Below, piece after piece: positions 24,783 to 31,635 of a stretch of DNA of 31,635 nucleotides (position 1 is the stretch's first letter; each line of letters opens with the position of its first letter). Both the position numbers and the translations under genes were made by a program. The stretch is from a virus: positions 1 to 31,635 of the IMG/VR virus record IMGVR_UViG_3300037540_000280; one strand, written 5' to 3'. The notes under the pieces were generated by a model. The model was not told where the DNA came from, made no database searches, and was given only the letters and a program-made list of their open reading frames with translations.

Positions 24783-25681
24783 TGGTAGCAGCAGTACCAC
24801 AAGTAATTTTTAAACAATGGCAAGCTCCTGGAGATTTACTAATGTTAACGGTTGCACTTAGAGATCTTCATAAAATGTATCCTGGTTTAATGAAAACTGA
24901 TATACTTTGCTGCTATCCAGAAGTATTTTTTAATAATCCTAATATAATTCATTTACCTAAAGATGATAGTGTTCCTGTTGTAGATTTAAAATATGATAAA
25001 GCAAGAGATAAGCTTGCTCCTCTTGGTTATCATTTTTCATCTGTGTTTATTTATTTGTTTAATGAATTGTATGATCTTAAATTAATAAAAACATCAATGA
25101 GACCGGATATTCATCTGACAAAAGATGAAAAATCAGATAGAATATTAAAACGTCTTAGAATTAAAAAACCTTATTGGTTAATTAATTCTGGAGTAAAGTA
25201 TGATATTCCAATAAAAGGTTATCCACCTTCAATGTGGGAAAAAATTATCGATGGCTTAATTGGTGGGGGATTAAATCTCTATCAAGTTGGAAGTCGTAAT
25301 GATATTCATCCCGATCATAAAAAAGTTAGATCATTAGTAGGTGAAACTGAAAATTTAAGGGATTACTTTTCATTGGTATATCATTCAAATGGATGTGTTA
25401 ATCATGTATCTATGCAGATGCATCTTGCTGCTGCTTTTCATAAACCCTGTGTTACTATTGGTGGAGGACGTGAAGATTGTCGATGGGAAGCTTATCCTGA
25501 TCATCGGTATTTAAATACTATTGGGCATTTGGATTGTTGTCAGGAGAGAGGATGTTGGGTTTCAAAAGCAGAGAAATGTAAACATCTTTGGAAAGATACA
25601 CCTTATGCTACTTGCCTTGCTATGATTGAACCTGAAAGGGTTATTAAAGAAGTTTTAAATTATTGTAGAATAATTAATTAG
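24782..25681 (+). CDS. GT9-like (heptosyltransferase-type) glycosyltransferase
   Basis: 299 residues; ATG 24782 overlaps the previous stop, with AAGGA at 24769-24773. The N-terminus (IFKQWQAPGDLLMLTVALRDLHKMYPG) is the GT9 opening, 'G-D-x-L-x-x-T-x-x-L-x-x-x-x-x-x-x-P'. The C-terminal half has the sugar-nucleotide-binding type region: WLINSGVKYD (about 137), LYQVGSRND (about 170) and NHVSMQMHLAAAFHKPCVTIGG (about 211-232). A cysteine-rich tail (CCQERGCWVSKAEKC, later ATC) is unusual and may bind metal. GT9 enzymes transfer heptose or similar sugars to LPS; here the substrate could be host surface glycan or the phage's own fibres. Its coupling to fibre genes favours a late, virion-related role (inference). 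Confidence 0.8.
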   Translation: MVAAVPQVIFKQWQAPGDLLMLTVALRDLHKMYPGLMKTDILCCYPEVFFNNPNIIHLPKDDSVPVVDLKYDKARDKLAPLGYHFSSVFIYLFNELYDLKLIKTSMRPDIHLTKDEKSDRILKRLRIKKPYWLINSGVKYDIPIKGYPPSMWEKIIDGLIGGGLNLYQVGSRNDIHPDHKKVRSLVGETENLRDYFSLVYHSNGCVNHVSMQMHLAAAFHKPCVTIGGGREDCRWEAYPDHRYLNTIGHLDCCQERGCWVSKAEKCKHLWKDTPYATCLAMIEPERVIKEVLNYCRIIN

Positions 25682-25691
25682 GAGATAAAAA

Positions 25692-26705
25692 ATGGCTTTA
25701 ATATATATGGATGGTTTTGATTATTATAGTAATGATGAGGCTATTTCAAGAGGATGGTCTTTTCATAATACTTATACTACATGGAATTCTCTCTATGGCA
25801 GATTTGGTGGTATTGGTGTTGCGAATACTTATGATAATCAACGATTGAAAAGAAATATTGGAGTAAATAAATCAACATTATACATTGGTGTAGCAATCGG
25901 TAAATGGGAATTTGGTACTCCTGAAATTCAGCTTGCCGATCCTTTTGCTATTCTTACTGATGAATTAGATGTACATCAAGTAAAATTTCATTTAAGTCCA
26001 ACATATGAAATATTAGTTTATCAAGGAGATGATACTTTACTTGCTACTTCTGCTGTTGATGTTCTAAAAAATTTTGTTTGGCAATATTTAGAATTAAAAG
26101 TGGTTATTAGTGCTACGGTTGGTGTGGTTGAAGTTAGAGTAAATGGGGTGGAAGTAATTAATGAAACTGGATTAGATACAAAAAATGGATCAGATTATAT
26201 GCGTAATCTTGGATTTGCCGCTTTTGCATATAATAGGAGTGCTGTTTACGATGATCTTTATATAGATGATGCTCAGTTTCATGGAGATTGTCGAATAAAA
26301 ACTTTTTTTCCTGATTCAGATTCAGCTATTCATACTGATTTTGTCAGATCAGCGGGATCAAATGATTATGAATGTGTAGATGAGACTGATCCAAATGAAG
26401 ATACTGATTACATTTATGCAAATGTAATGGGAGATATATCAACCTTTGGTATTACTACTGGAACATTAGGAACAGTTATAGGTATTCAATTAAATAATTA
26501 TCTTCGTAAAGATGATGCTGGAACCAGAAAAATTAAACCATTAATCAGATCTAATGGTGCTGATTACCAAGGAACAGAATTAGATGATGTACCTGCTAAT
26601 TATATATTTTATTCTGATATATGGGAAACAGATCCTGACGATTCAAATCCCTGGACACAAACAAAATTAGAAGCGGCTGAGTTTGGTTTAGAAATTACTA
26701 CATAA
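25692..26705 (+). CDS. Lectin-like (LamG/concanavalin-type) tail adhesin, paralogue 1
   Basis: 337 residues; TTAGGAG (25678-25684) precedes ATG 25692. Residues 1-200 show the jelly-roll pattern of LamG/concanavalin-like domains: MDGFDYY opening, STLYIGVAIGKW, WQYLELKVVISATVGVVEVRVNG, and YDDLYIDDAQ closing the fold. A separate C-terminal domain starts at GDCRIKTFFPDSD, with SNDYECVDE, and ends DPDDSNPWTQTKLEAAEFGL. Four more copies of this two-domain protein follow (27584, 29502, 30545, 31606). It most resembles 27584. Likely carbohydrate-binding on the virion surface; ligand unknown. The intergenic leader resembles that of 27584. Confidence 0.8.
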   Translation: MALIYMDGFDYYSNDEAISRGWSFHNTYTTWNSLYGRFGGIGVANTYDNQRLKRNIGVNKSTLYIGVAIGKWEFGTPEIQLADPFAILTDELDVHQVKFHLSPTYEILVYQGDDTLLATSAVDVLKNFVWQYLELKVVISATVGVVEVRVNGVEVINETGLDTKNGSDYMRNLGFAAFAYNRSAVYDDLYIDDAQFHGDCRIKTFFPDSDSAIHTDFVRSAGSNDYECVDETDPNEDTDYIYANVMGDISTFGITTGTLGTVIGIQLNNYLRKDDAGTRKIKPLIRSNGADYQGTELDDVPANYIFYSDIWETDPDDSNPWTQTKLEAAEFGLEITT

Positions 26706-26731
26706 CCAATTAACTAATAAGGAGAATTAAA

Positions 26732-27157
26732 ATGCCAGTTTACAAAAATGAAACATCGAATACGATTACCGAAAAAGTTGAAAATGAGGATGGTGTCAGA
26801 AGTACAATCAAAATTGATCCTGGAAAATCAAAAACAACTGAATTTGTTTTACTTGATGCAGGTTTAACGGAAGTATCGGCTGCTCCTTATTATAATCCTT
26901 TAATGAGGACTCAATCAATTACTTCTACCGGAGTGGGGAATGATCAAACCGTGGCAATTAATCGAGAGACTAAAACCATTGTCATTCATAATAACTCTGC
27001 TGCTGATATAACTGCTTTTATAAGAGCTTTGGCTAATACCCCTGGTCTTCCTGTTCCAACAAATACTTTGAGAGAAATATCTGTTGGATGTAATACTGAT
27101 CAGATTATTCTTCAATTTACCGCAGGTGCGACAATTCTTGTAGAGGAAAGGAAATAA
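26732..27157 (+). CDS. Hypothetical fibre-region protein, beta-rich
   Basis: 141 residues; AAGGAG (26720-26725) precedes ATG 26732. It has an N-terminal part of about 65 residues (YKNETSNTITEKVENEDGVRSTIKIDPGKS) reading like an edge-strand sandwich, a Pro/Tyr hinge (SAAPYYNPLM), and a second beta part ending IILQFTAGATILVEE. No enzymatic or metal-binding residues stand out. It sits between two lectin-like paralogues together with the 27165 gene, so these two small genes may travel as a pair within the array. Function not assigned. Confidence 0.65.
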   Translation: MPVYKNETSNTITEKVENEDGVRSTIKIDPGKSKTTEFVLLDAGLTEVSAAPYYNPLMRTQSITSTGVGNDQTVAINRETKTIVIHNNSAADITAFIRALANTPGLPVPTNTLREISVGCNTDQIILQFTAGATILVEERK

Positions 27158-27164
27158 TAAAATT

Positions 27165-27557
27165 ATGTCTAATACAACTTTGATTCCTTTAGGTGGTGGT
27201 GGTGGGAGCAACGATATATCTTTTGCTCTTTCAATTGTTGATCAACCTCTTGATGGTCAGATTATAACCATAGCGATACCATCATATCTCAAAGTCCTCT
27301 TTGCTGCTGCTATGGTAGGATCTAATGGCAAAGCATCGGTACAGGCAGCAGCACAATCAGATTTTGATGTGCAAAAAAATGGTGGATCAGTAGGAACGAT
27401 TCGTTTTGGAGCTACGGAAACGAGTCCATCGTTTATCATGGCAACGGAAACCGAATTTGATGGTGGATCTGGTGACTATCTGACAATTGTATGTCCTAAC
27501 CCTGCTGATGCTACGCTTGCTAATATTGGTATCACTCTCAGGGGTACAAAATCTTAA
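27165..27557 (+). CDS. Fibre domain protein with Gly linker and (F-D-V-x-K-N-G..VGTI-F) beta domain
   Basis: 130 residues, starting 8 bases after the previous stop, with AAGGAA a little far upstream. A short N-terminal peptide ends in a Gly5 linker (LIPLGGGGGSND). The remaining 110 residues contain DFDVQKNGGSVGTIRFG, then GSGDYLTIVCPNPADATLANIGITLRGTK. This combination (F-x-V-x-K-N-G, GTI-x-F, a GDxLxIxxPxPxDATL-like strand, I-x-ITLRG) is a domain I know from many phage fibre proteins, where it is usually part of a larger polypeptide. Here it stands alone. Probably a fibre tip or shaft capping unit. Confidence 0.7.
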   Translation: MSNTTLIPLGGGGGSNDISFALSIVDQPLDGQIITIAIPSYLKVLFAAAMVGSNGKASVQAAAQSDFDVQKNGGSVGTIRFGATETSPSFIMATETEFDGGSGDYLTIVCPNPADATLANIGITLRGTKS

Positions 27558-27583
27558 TTGATAATTAATTAGGAGATAAGATT

Positions 27584-28606
27584 ATGGCCTTAATATTAAT
27601 AGATGGGTTTGATTATTTTTCTGAAGGACAATCTGTAGCAATGGGTTGGACTATGGGTAATTTTTTACAGGTTAGTTGGAGTTCATCTTATGCAAGATAT
27701 GGCGGTGTTGGTATTCGTATTACAGATTCAGGTTCACCAAGTTATATACTGCACAGGAATATGGGGGTAAATAAGTCTACTATTTATTTGGGTATAGCAA
27801 TTTATAAATATGGCACAGGAACACCATATTTTCATAATGATGGTGCTTTTGTGCTTTTTGAAGATGAATCTAATATAGATCAAGTGAAACTTTATGTGAA
27901 TAATAGTTGGGGAATTGATGTTTATAGAGGGGATAATACTTTACTTGGATCTACTGCTGATGATCTTATTGCTAATCGAAGATGGTTTTATTTAGAGGCT
28001 AAAGTTACCATTAGTGCTACTGTTGGAGTAGTAGAATTAAGAATAAATGGGAATCAGGTTTTAAATCTTACTTCTCAAGATACAAAAAATGGTTCTGATT
28101 ATATAAGAAGTTTTGGACTAACCGCTATTCATAGTGATAATGAGACTAATTTTGATGATATATATGTAGACGATGCTCAGTTTCATGGTGATTGTAGAGT
28201 AAAAACTTTTGTACCTGATTCTGATGGAAACTCCACTGATTTTACACGATCAACCGGATCAAATGATTACGAATGTGTTGATGAATTACCAGCTAATGAA
28301 GATACAGATTACATTGTATCGGATACATTGAATCACAAATCAATCTTTGGTATTACCACTGGAGCATTGGGAACGGTCAAAGGTATTCAATTAAGTAATC
28401 GTGTGAGGATTGATGAAGTGGGAACCAAAAAAATTACTCCAATAGTACGATCTAATTCAACTGACTATACAGGTACGGAGACAGAACTTATTACTGCTGA
28501 TTATTTATTTGAATCAGAGATTTGGGAAACAGATCCTGACGATTCAAATCCTTGGGATCAAACCAAGTTAGAAGCAGCAGAGTTTGGTTTGGAGATAACT
28601 ACATAG
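27584..28606 (+). CDS. Lectin-like (LamG/concanavalin-type) tail adhesin, paralogue 2
   Basis: 340 residues; TTAGGAG (27569-27575) precedes ATG 27584. The plan matches 25692: IDGFDYF opening, VNKSTIYLGIAIYK, RRWFYLEAKVTISATVGVVELRINGN, DTKNGSDYIRS and FDDIYVDDAQFHGDCRVKTF, ending WETDPDDSNPW and then KLEAAEFGLEITT, nearly identical to 25692. The middle of the jelly roll differs most, including the loop around FHNDGAFVLFEDESN, where ligand loops usually lie. It forms a subfamily with 25692, distinct from the 29502/30545 pair. The final 80 bases are closely similar in DNA to the end of 25692, indicating recent duplication or conversion. Confidence 0.8.
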   Translation: MALILIDGFDYFSEGQSVAMGWTMGNFLQVSWSSSYARYGGVGIRITDSGSPSYILHRNMGVNKSTIYLGIAIYKYGTGTPYFHNDGAFVLFEDESNIDQVKLYVNNSWGIDVYRGDNTLLGSTADDLIANRRWFYLEAKVTISATVGVVELRINGNQVLNLTSQDTKNGSDYIRSFGLTAIHSDNETNFDDIYVDDAQFHGDCRVKTFVPDSDGNSTDFTRSTGSNDYECVDELPANEDTDYIVSDTLNHKSIFGITTGALGTVKGIQLSNRVRIDEVGTKKITPIVRSNSTDYTGTETELITADYLFESEIWETDPDDSNPWDQTKLEAAEFGLEITT

Positions 28607-28617
28607 GAGATTAAACA

Positions 28618-29496
28618 ATGGCACTTAGAAATACTCAAATAGCAGTTGAGGTACTTGAAACTGAAGCTAATCCTAATCTTAGAAATACTCAAATAGCAGT
28701 TGAGGTACTTGAAACTGAAGCTAATCCTAATCTTAGAAATACACAAATTGCTGTTGAAGTATTAGAAGTGACTAACTTGATGCAGGTTGCACAGCAATTT
28801 GTTCAAGTCATATCTAATAATGATCCTGTTAATACTATTCAGGTTGCACAGCAATTTGTTCAGGTCATTTCTAAAAATCCAATTCAAGAAGCCACTTTTG
28901 TTGGAAATGATGGTGATCCTCCTGATTCAGATGTGTGGTCGGTACAAGCAGGAACACCTGTTATCGATACCAATCAATTAGAGTTTCTTGTTAACTCTGG
29001 TATGACTGATGAAAAGGTAAAGAATAAACAAAAGGTAGCTGGAGATTTTGAAATATATATTGATATAGATGTTGATCAAGAACCTGCTCAAGATAACTGG
29101 AGTTTTGGTTTGGATGTGGAGGTTTCCCTCGATACATATTTTAAGGTTAATCGTGAATATGATAATGTAAATGGTCAAGATGTAGTTGTGCGAACAGCAG
29201 ATGGTGGTGCAGAGACTGTTTACAGAATTTCAGATAATCCATCGACTACTAAATTAAAAATAAAGAAAGAAGGCAATACTTTTAAAGGATGGTATTGGGA
29301 TGGATCTGCTTTTGTTCAAATAGGATCTGATGCTACCGTGGGCTTATCTCCTGATGAATTTTGGGTTTATATGGTAGCTGAAACAAAAAATAATGAAGCT
29401 CAGTTAAGAGTCTTGGTTGATAAATTTACAATACTGTCTGGTTATTTTGCAGATTCATTTTTGCAGAATGTATATTTAACCATCATTGAAGGATAA
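28618..29496 (+). CDS. RNTQIAVEVLE-repeat protein with concanavalin-like C-terminal domain
   Basis: 292 residues; AGGAG (28605-28609) precedes ATG 28618. The N-terminus holds three 18-residue repeats (LRNTQIAVEVLETEANPN type, about residues 3-51), followed by two 19-residue repeats QVAQQFVQVIS (about 56-86). Such R-x-T-Q-x-x-x-E-V-L repeats are known in phage structural proteins of unknown function. From about 97 (FVGNDGDPPDSDVWSVQAG) to 284 there is a jelly-roll domain with GDFEIYIDIDVD, WSFGLDVEV, STTKLKIKKEGNTFKGWYWD and LVDKFTILSG, like DUF1349-type lectin folds. It separates the two lectin-like subfamilies in the array. Confidence 0.78.
   Translation: MALRNTQIAVEVLETEANPNLRNTQIAVEVLETEANPNLRNTQIAVEVLEVTNLMQVAQQFVQVISNNDPVNTIQVAQQFVQVISKNPIQEATFVGNDGDPPDSDVWSVQAGTPVIDTNQLEFLVNSGMTDEKVKNKQKVAGDFEIYIDIDVDQEPAQDNWSFGLDVEVSLDTYFKVNREYDNVNGQDVVVRTADGGAETVYRISDNPSTTKLKIKKEGNTFKGWYWDGSAFVQIGSDATVGLSPDEFWVYMVAETKNNEAQLRVLVDKFTILSGYFADSFLQNVYLTIIEG
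28624..28731 (+). repeat. Perfect 54-base tandem duplication
   Basis: 28624-28677 and 28678-28731 are identical (unit starts CTTAGAAATACTCAAATAGC). A third, degenerate copy begins at 28732 and differs mainly by synonymous changes. The exact copy keeps the reading frame (18 codons), so unit number can vary without breaking the gene. Confidence 0.93.
28783..28878 (+). repeat. Second short repeat pair (QVAQQFVQVIS)
   Basis: CAGGTTGCACAGCAATTTGT at 28783 recurs at 28840, a 57-base period (19 codons). The copies differ at only a few sites over about 39 bases. Within the 28618 gene, directly after the 54-base array. Confidence 0.85.
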
Positions 29497-29501
29497 ATAA
29501 A

Positions 29502-30545
29502 ATGACACTTTTAATGTTTAATGGTTTTGAGGGAAATTATGATACACCTGTTGATCAAAAAAATATGTCTGATGGTATTCTTTCTCTTTCTGGAACACAA
29601 TCAGCTTGGCAGTATGATGTTGGAGGAAGAAATGGAGGGAAAGCATTAAAATCAATTAATGCAACTTGGGATGAAGTTGTTAATATAAAATTTCCTGGAG
29701 TAACAAATGATAAACTTGCTATAGTTGGTTTTGCTATTAAATTTGCATATTTTGGTAGTACTGATATTGGTTTTTTAGGTGATGATTATTCAGGTGATGG
29801 TGGTTATGTGTCCATTAATAGTAATGGTGATTTAATTGGTAAAGTAAAAGCTTTTGGCATACAAGCATCAGAAAGAATAAATATTAAAATTAATCAGTGG
29901 TATTATATAGAATTAAAAATGAAATTACATAGTAGTGCTGGAGTATGTGTTATTAAAGTAAATGAACAAGTACTTCTTGATTATACGGGATATTTATGGT
30001 TTTCAGGTGAGGATTTAACTACTGATCGATTTTGGATAAAAGGACTACGAAATTCAGGTACATTAATAGATGATGTTTATGTAGCTGATAATCAAGGAAC
30101 TGAAAACAATGATTTCTTGGGAGATATTCGGGTTGATAATATTCATCCAAATGGGGCAGGAAATTATGCACAATTAACACCTTCTGCTGGAGCCAATTAT
30201 GAATGTGTAGATGAAGTTTCATATGATGATTCTGATTACGTTGAAGGGATTAATGCTGGAGAAAAAGATTCATATACCTATGGTTCTGTGCCTACTGATC
30301 TTGATGATGCAGGTATTATTGGTCTTCAAATAAAAAATAATTCAAAAAGAACAGCAACCGCTGATAATATAAAAATTGATTCTTTCATAAGAACAGGATC
30401 AACTGATTATAGTCAAACAGTACAAGATTTGCCTGATGCTTTTGGAATGGTTGGTGGTGATATAGTTCTTGATGATCCAAGTGATTCTAATCCCTGGACA
30501 CAAGCGAAAATTAATGCATGTGAATTTGGCATGGAGGTAGCATAA
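29502..30545 (+). CDS. Lectin-like (LamG/concanavalin-type) tail adhesin, paralogue 3
   Basis: 347 residues; AAGGA (29488-29492) precedes ATG 29502. The two-domain plan is that of 25692, but of a second subfamily. The jelly roll holds LMFNGFEGNY, KLAIVGFAIKFAYFGSTD, WYYIELKMKLHSSAGVCVIKVNEQ and LIDDVYVADNQ. The C-terminal domain reads GDIRVDNIHPNGAGNYAQLT, then ANYECVDE and DSNPWTQAKINACEFGMEVA. It is closest to 30545. It ends in a TAATG overlap with that gene, and its last 33 bases plus the next start are nearly identical to the corresponding junction at 31574-31614. Probably displayed on tail fibres for glycan binding (inference). Confidence 0.8.
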   Translation: MTLLMFNGFEGNYDTPVDQKNMSDGILSLSGTQSAWQYDVGGRNGGKALKSINATWDEVVNIKFPGVTNDKLAIVGFAIKFAYFGSTDIGFLGDDYSGDGGYVSINSNGDLIGKVKAFGIQASERINIKINQWYYIELKMKLHSSAGVCVIKVNEQVLLDYTGYLWFSGEDLTTDRFWIKGLRNSGTLIDDVYVADNQGTENNDFLGDIRVDNIHPNGAGNYAQLTPSAGANYECVDEVSYDDSDYVEGINAGEKDSYTYGSVPTDLDDAGIIGLQIKNNSKRTATADNIKIDSFIRTGSTDYSQTVQDLPDAFGMVGGDIVLDDPSDSNPWTQAKINACEFGMEVA

Positions 30546-30553
30546 TGACACTT
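30513..30553 (+). repeat. Gene-junction repeat, copy 1
   Basis: These 41 bases, spanning the end of paralogue 3 and the start of paralogue 4 (AATGCATGTGAATTTGG onward), match 31574-31614 at the paralogue 4/5 junction with one mismatch. Such a conserved junction could mediate gain or loss of a whole gene by homologous recombination. Confidence 0.85.
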
Positions 30554-31606
30554 AAATTTATAGATGGTTTTGAAAGTTATGATAATGCTGCTGATATGAT
30601 ACCAGCGTTTCCTGGAACATCAAATAGTGGTACTATTACTTTCCCAACAACAGGAAGAAGATCAGGAACTAAATGCTTTCAATGGGATGCAGGGTTAGCT
30701 TCTGGAACGCTTCGTTTTCCTGTAGATGTTAGCACATTTGAAGTTAGTGAATATGCTATAATTGGTTTTGCTTTTAAAGTTATTGAAGATGGTTCTGGTT
30801 ATGATATTGATTTTTATTTAGATAACGGCAGTTCAGGTGATGGTGGAGGAATGGCATTTAGCTTTAAAAATAATACTACTACTATAGCTATTAAATATTG
30901 TCGCCAATTTGGTACTACAATTATAGATTATATTACTTATGAACTTAATCAATGGAATTATCTTGAAGTAAAAGTAAAAATAGGTGATGGTACTGATGGT
31001 CATATTGTAGCCCGATTAAATGAACAAGAAATAGTTAACTGGACAGGTGATAATCGTCATTCAGGAACAACAGGTCTTCAAGTTAGTAGGTTTTATGCAG
31101 CCCTTCAAAGATATTGGGATATATCAATAGATGATTTTTATATTGCTGGAGGTAACGGATCATATAATAATGATTTCTTAGGAGATGTAAGAATTGATGT
31201 TATCAATCCAAATGGTGCAGGAAATTATACTCAATTGACACCTTCAGCGGGAAACAATTATGAATGTGTTGATGAGGGTATAATAGATGAATCCGATTAC
31301 GTTGAAGGAGCCAATGCAGCAGAGAAAGATTCATATTCTTATGCTGATGTGCCAACTGACCTTGACGATGTAAGTATCTTTGGAATATGTCTTAGAAATA
31401 TATCACAACGGACAGCAGGATCAGATAATATAAAAATTGATGCTTTAGTAAGAACTGGATCTACTGATTATAATTCTGCTTCTGAAGTATCACTGACAGA
31501 TACTTGGTCAAATAAAGATTTTATGTTTGAAAAAGATCCAAGTGATTCGGGTGATTGGACTCAGGCAAAAATAAATGCATGTGAGTTTGGCATGGAGGTA
31601 GCATAA
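30545..31606 (+). CDS. Lectin-like (LamG/concanavalin-type) tail adhesin, paralogue 4
   Basis: 353 residues, starting inside the TAATG overlap with paralogue 3 and lacking an independent strong binding site beyond GGAGG at 30533-30537. FIDGFESYDNAADM opens the jelly roll, with EYAIIGFAFKVIEDGSGYDIDF, WNYLEVKVKIGDGTDGHIV and SIDDFYIAGG. The C-terminal domain (GDVRIDVINPNGAGNYTQLT; NNYECVDEGIIDESDYVEG; TQAKINACEFGMEVA) is very close to paralogue 3, while the N-terminal lectin-like part is clearly more diverged. That contrast fits a conserved attachment domain carrying a variable binding domain. Confidence 0.8.
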   Translation: MTLKFIDGFESYDNAADMIPAFPGTSNSGTITFPTTGRRSGTKCFQWDAGLASGTLRFPVDVSTFEVSEYAIIGFAFKVIEDGSGYDIDFYLDNGSSGDGGGMAFSFKNNTTTIAIKYCRQFGTTIIDYITYELNQWNYLEVKVKIGDGTDGHIVARLNEQEIVNWTGDNRHSGTTGLQVSRFYAALQRYWDISIDDFYIAGGNGSYNNDFLGDVRIDVINPNGAGNYTQLTPSAGNNYECVDEGIIDESDYVEGANAAEKDSYSYADVPTDLDDVSIFGICLRNISQRTAGSDNIKIDALVRTGSTDYNSASEVSLTDTWSNKDFMFEKDPSDSGDWTQAKINACEFGMEVA

Positions 31607-31614
31607 TGACACTT
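31574..31614 (+). repeat. Gene-junction repeat, copy 2
   Basis: Matches 30513-30553 with one mismatch, again spanning stop, TAATG overlap and the next start codon. Confidence 0.85.
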
Positions 31615-31635
31615 TTACATATGGATGGCTTTGAG
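31606..31635 (+). CDS. Lectin-like tail adhesin, paralogue 5 (3' truncated by window)
   Basis: ATG 31606 overlaps the stop of paralogue 4 and opens MTLLHMDGFE, the same start as paralogues 3 and 4 (MTLLMFNGFE, MTLKFIDGFE). GGAGG at 31594-31598 lies at suitable distance. Only ten codons are in the window, so nothing more can be said except that the array continues. Confidence 0.75.
   Translation, partial: MTLLHMDGFE

Noticed and set aside
2250-27010. Shared NNSAAD peptide and similar DNA at about 2260 and 26990
   Set aside because: The match is short (around 17 bases) in compositionally similar DNA and its surroundings do not align.
28624-28780. CRISPR-like array
   Set aside because: The repeats are direct tandem copies without spacers and lie in frame in a gene.
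22419-31635. Diversity-generating retroelement target in the adhesin genes
   Set aside because: No reverse transcriptase, template repeat or adenine-biased variable region was found; paralogue differences look like ordinary divergence. The partner could still lie outside the window.

Overview
The window is a stretch of the late structural region of a tailed double-stranded DNA phage or prophage. It carries most of a long-tail assembly module followed by a large tail-tip and adhesin module. Every supported gene lies on the + strand. Genes are packed with gaps of a few bases or TAATG/ATGA overlaps, mostly with strong Shine-Dalgarno sequences, and the DNA is visibly AT-rich. No terminase, portal, major capsid, lysis, integrase, tRNA or host gene is seen. 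The order frameshifted chaperone - tape measure - gpM-like - gpL-like - NlpC/P60 (gpK-like) - gpJ-like matches the lambda-type siphovirus tail, so a non-contractile long tail is the simplest reading. Virion form and host are inferences. A bacterial host is clear, and a Gram-negative one is only hinted at by the GT9 glycosyltransferase.

Layout: (1) 2-4453 holds a 5'-truncated gene and five upstream genes for beta-rich, mostly unassigned structural proteins. A strong stem-loop lies at 2516-2549. (2) 4487-5178 encodes the tail assembly chaperone pair, joined by a textbook A AAA AAC -1 frameshift site. (3) 5189-10705 is a very long tape-measure gene (1838 aa). (4) 10717-12364 encodes the gpM-like, Cys-rich gpL-like (DUF2163-type) and NlpC/P60 proteins. 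(5) 12365-19647 encodes two paralogous central tail-tip (gpJ-like) proteins. The second carries an insertion of about 700 residues and a C-terminal repeat tail. (6) 19649-25681 holds tail-tip and fibre proteins, including two paralogues in which an Asp-box propeller-like region interrupts a phage collar domain, and then a GT9-like glycosyltransferase. (7) 25692-31635 is an array of at least five paralogous lectin-like (LamG/concanavalin-like) proteins, interleaved with small fibre proteins and continuing past the window end.

How it works together (inference): the chaperone and its frameshift product load the tape measure, on which tube protein (encoded outside this window, or not recognised here) polymerises. 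The M/L/K/J-type proteins form the tip complex that initiates the tail, with the NlpC/P60 enzyme able to cut peptidoglycan. The adhesin genes decorate the tip. The most unusual content is in the adhesin region: duplicated J proteins, domain-in-domain collar/propeller fusions, short 'ETLGLGD' repeats shared by two genes flanking a third, a lectin-like paralogue array with near-identical junction DNA, and a sugar-transfer enzyme translationally coupled to the fibres. Together these look like a locus that evolves host range by duplication and cassette shuffling.
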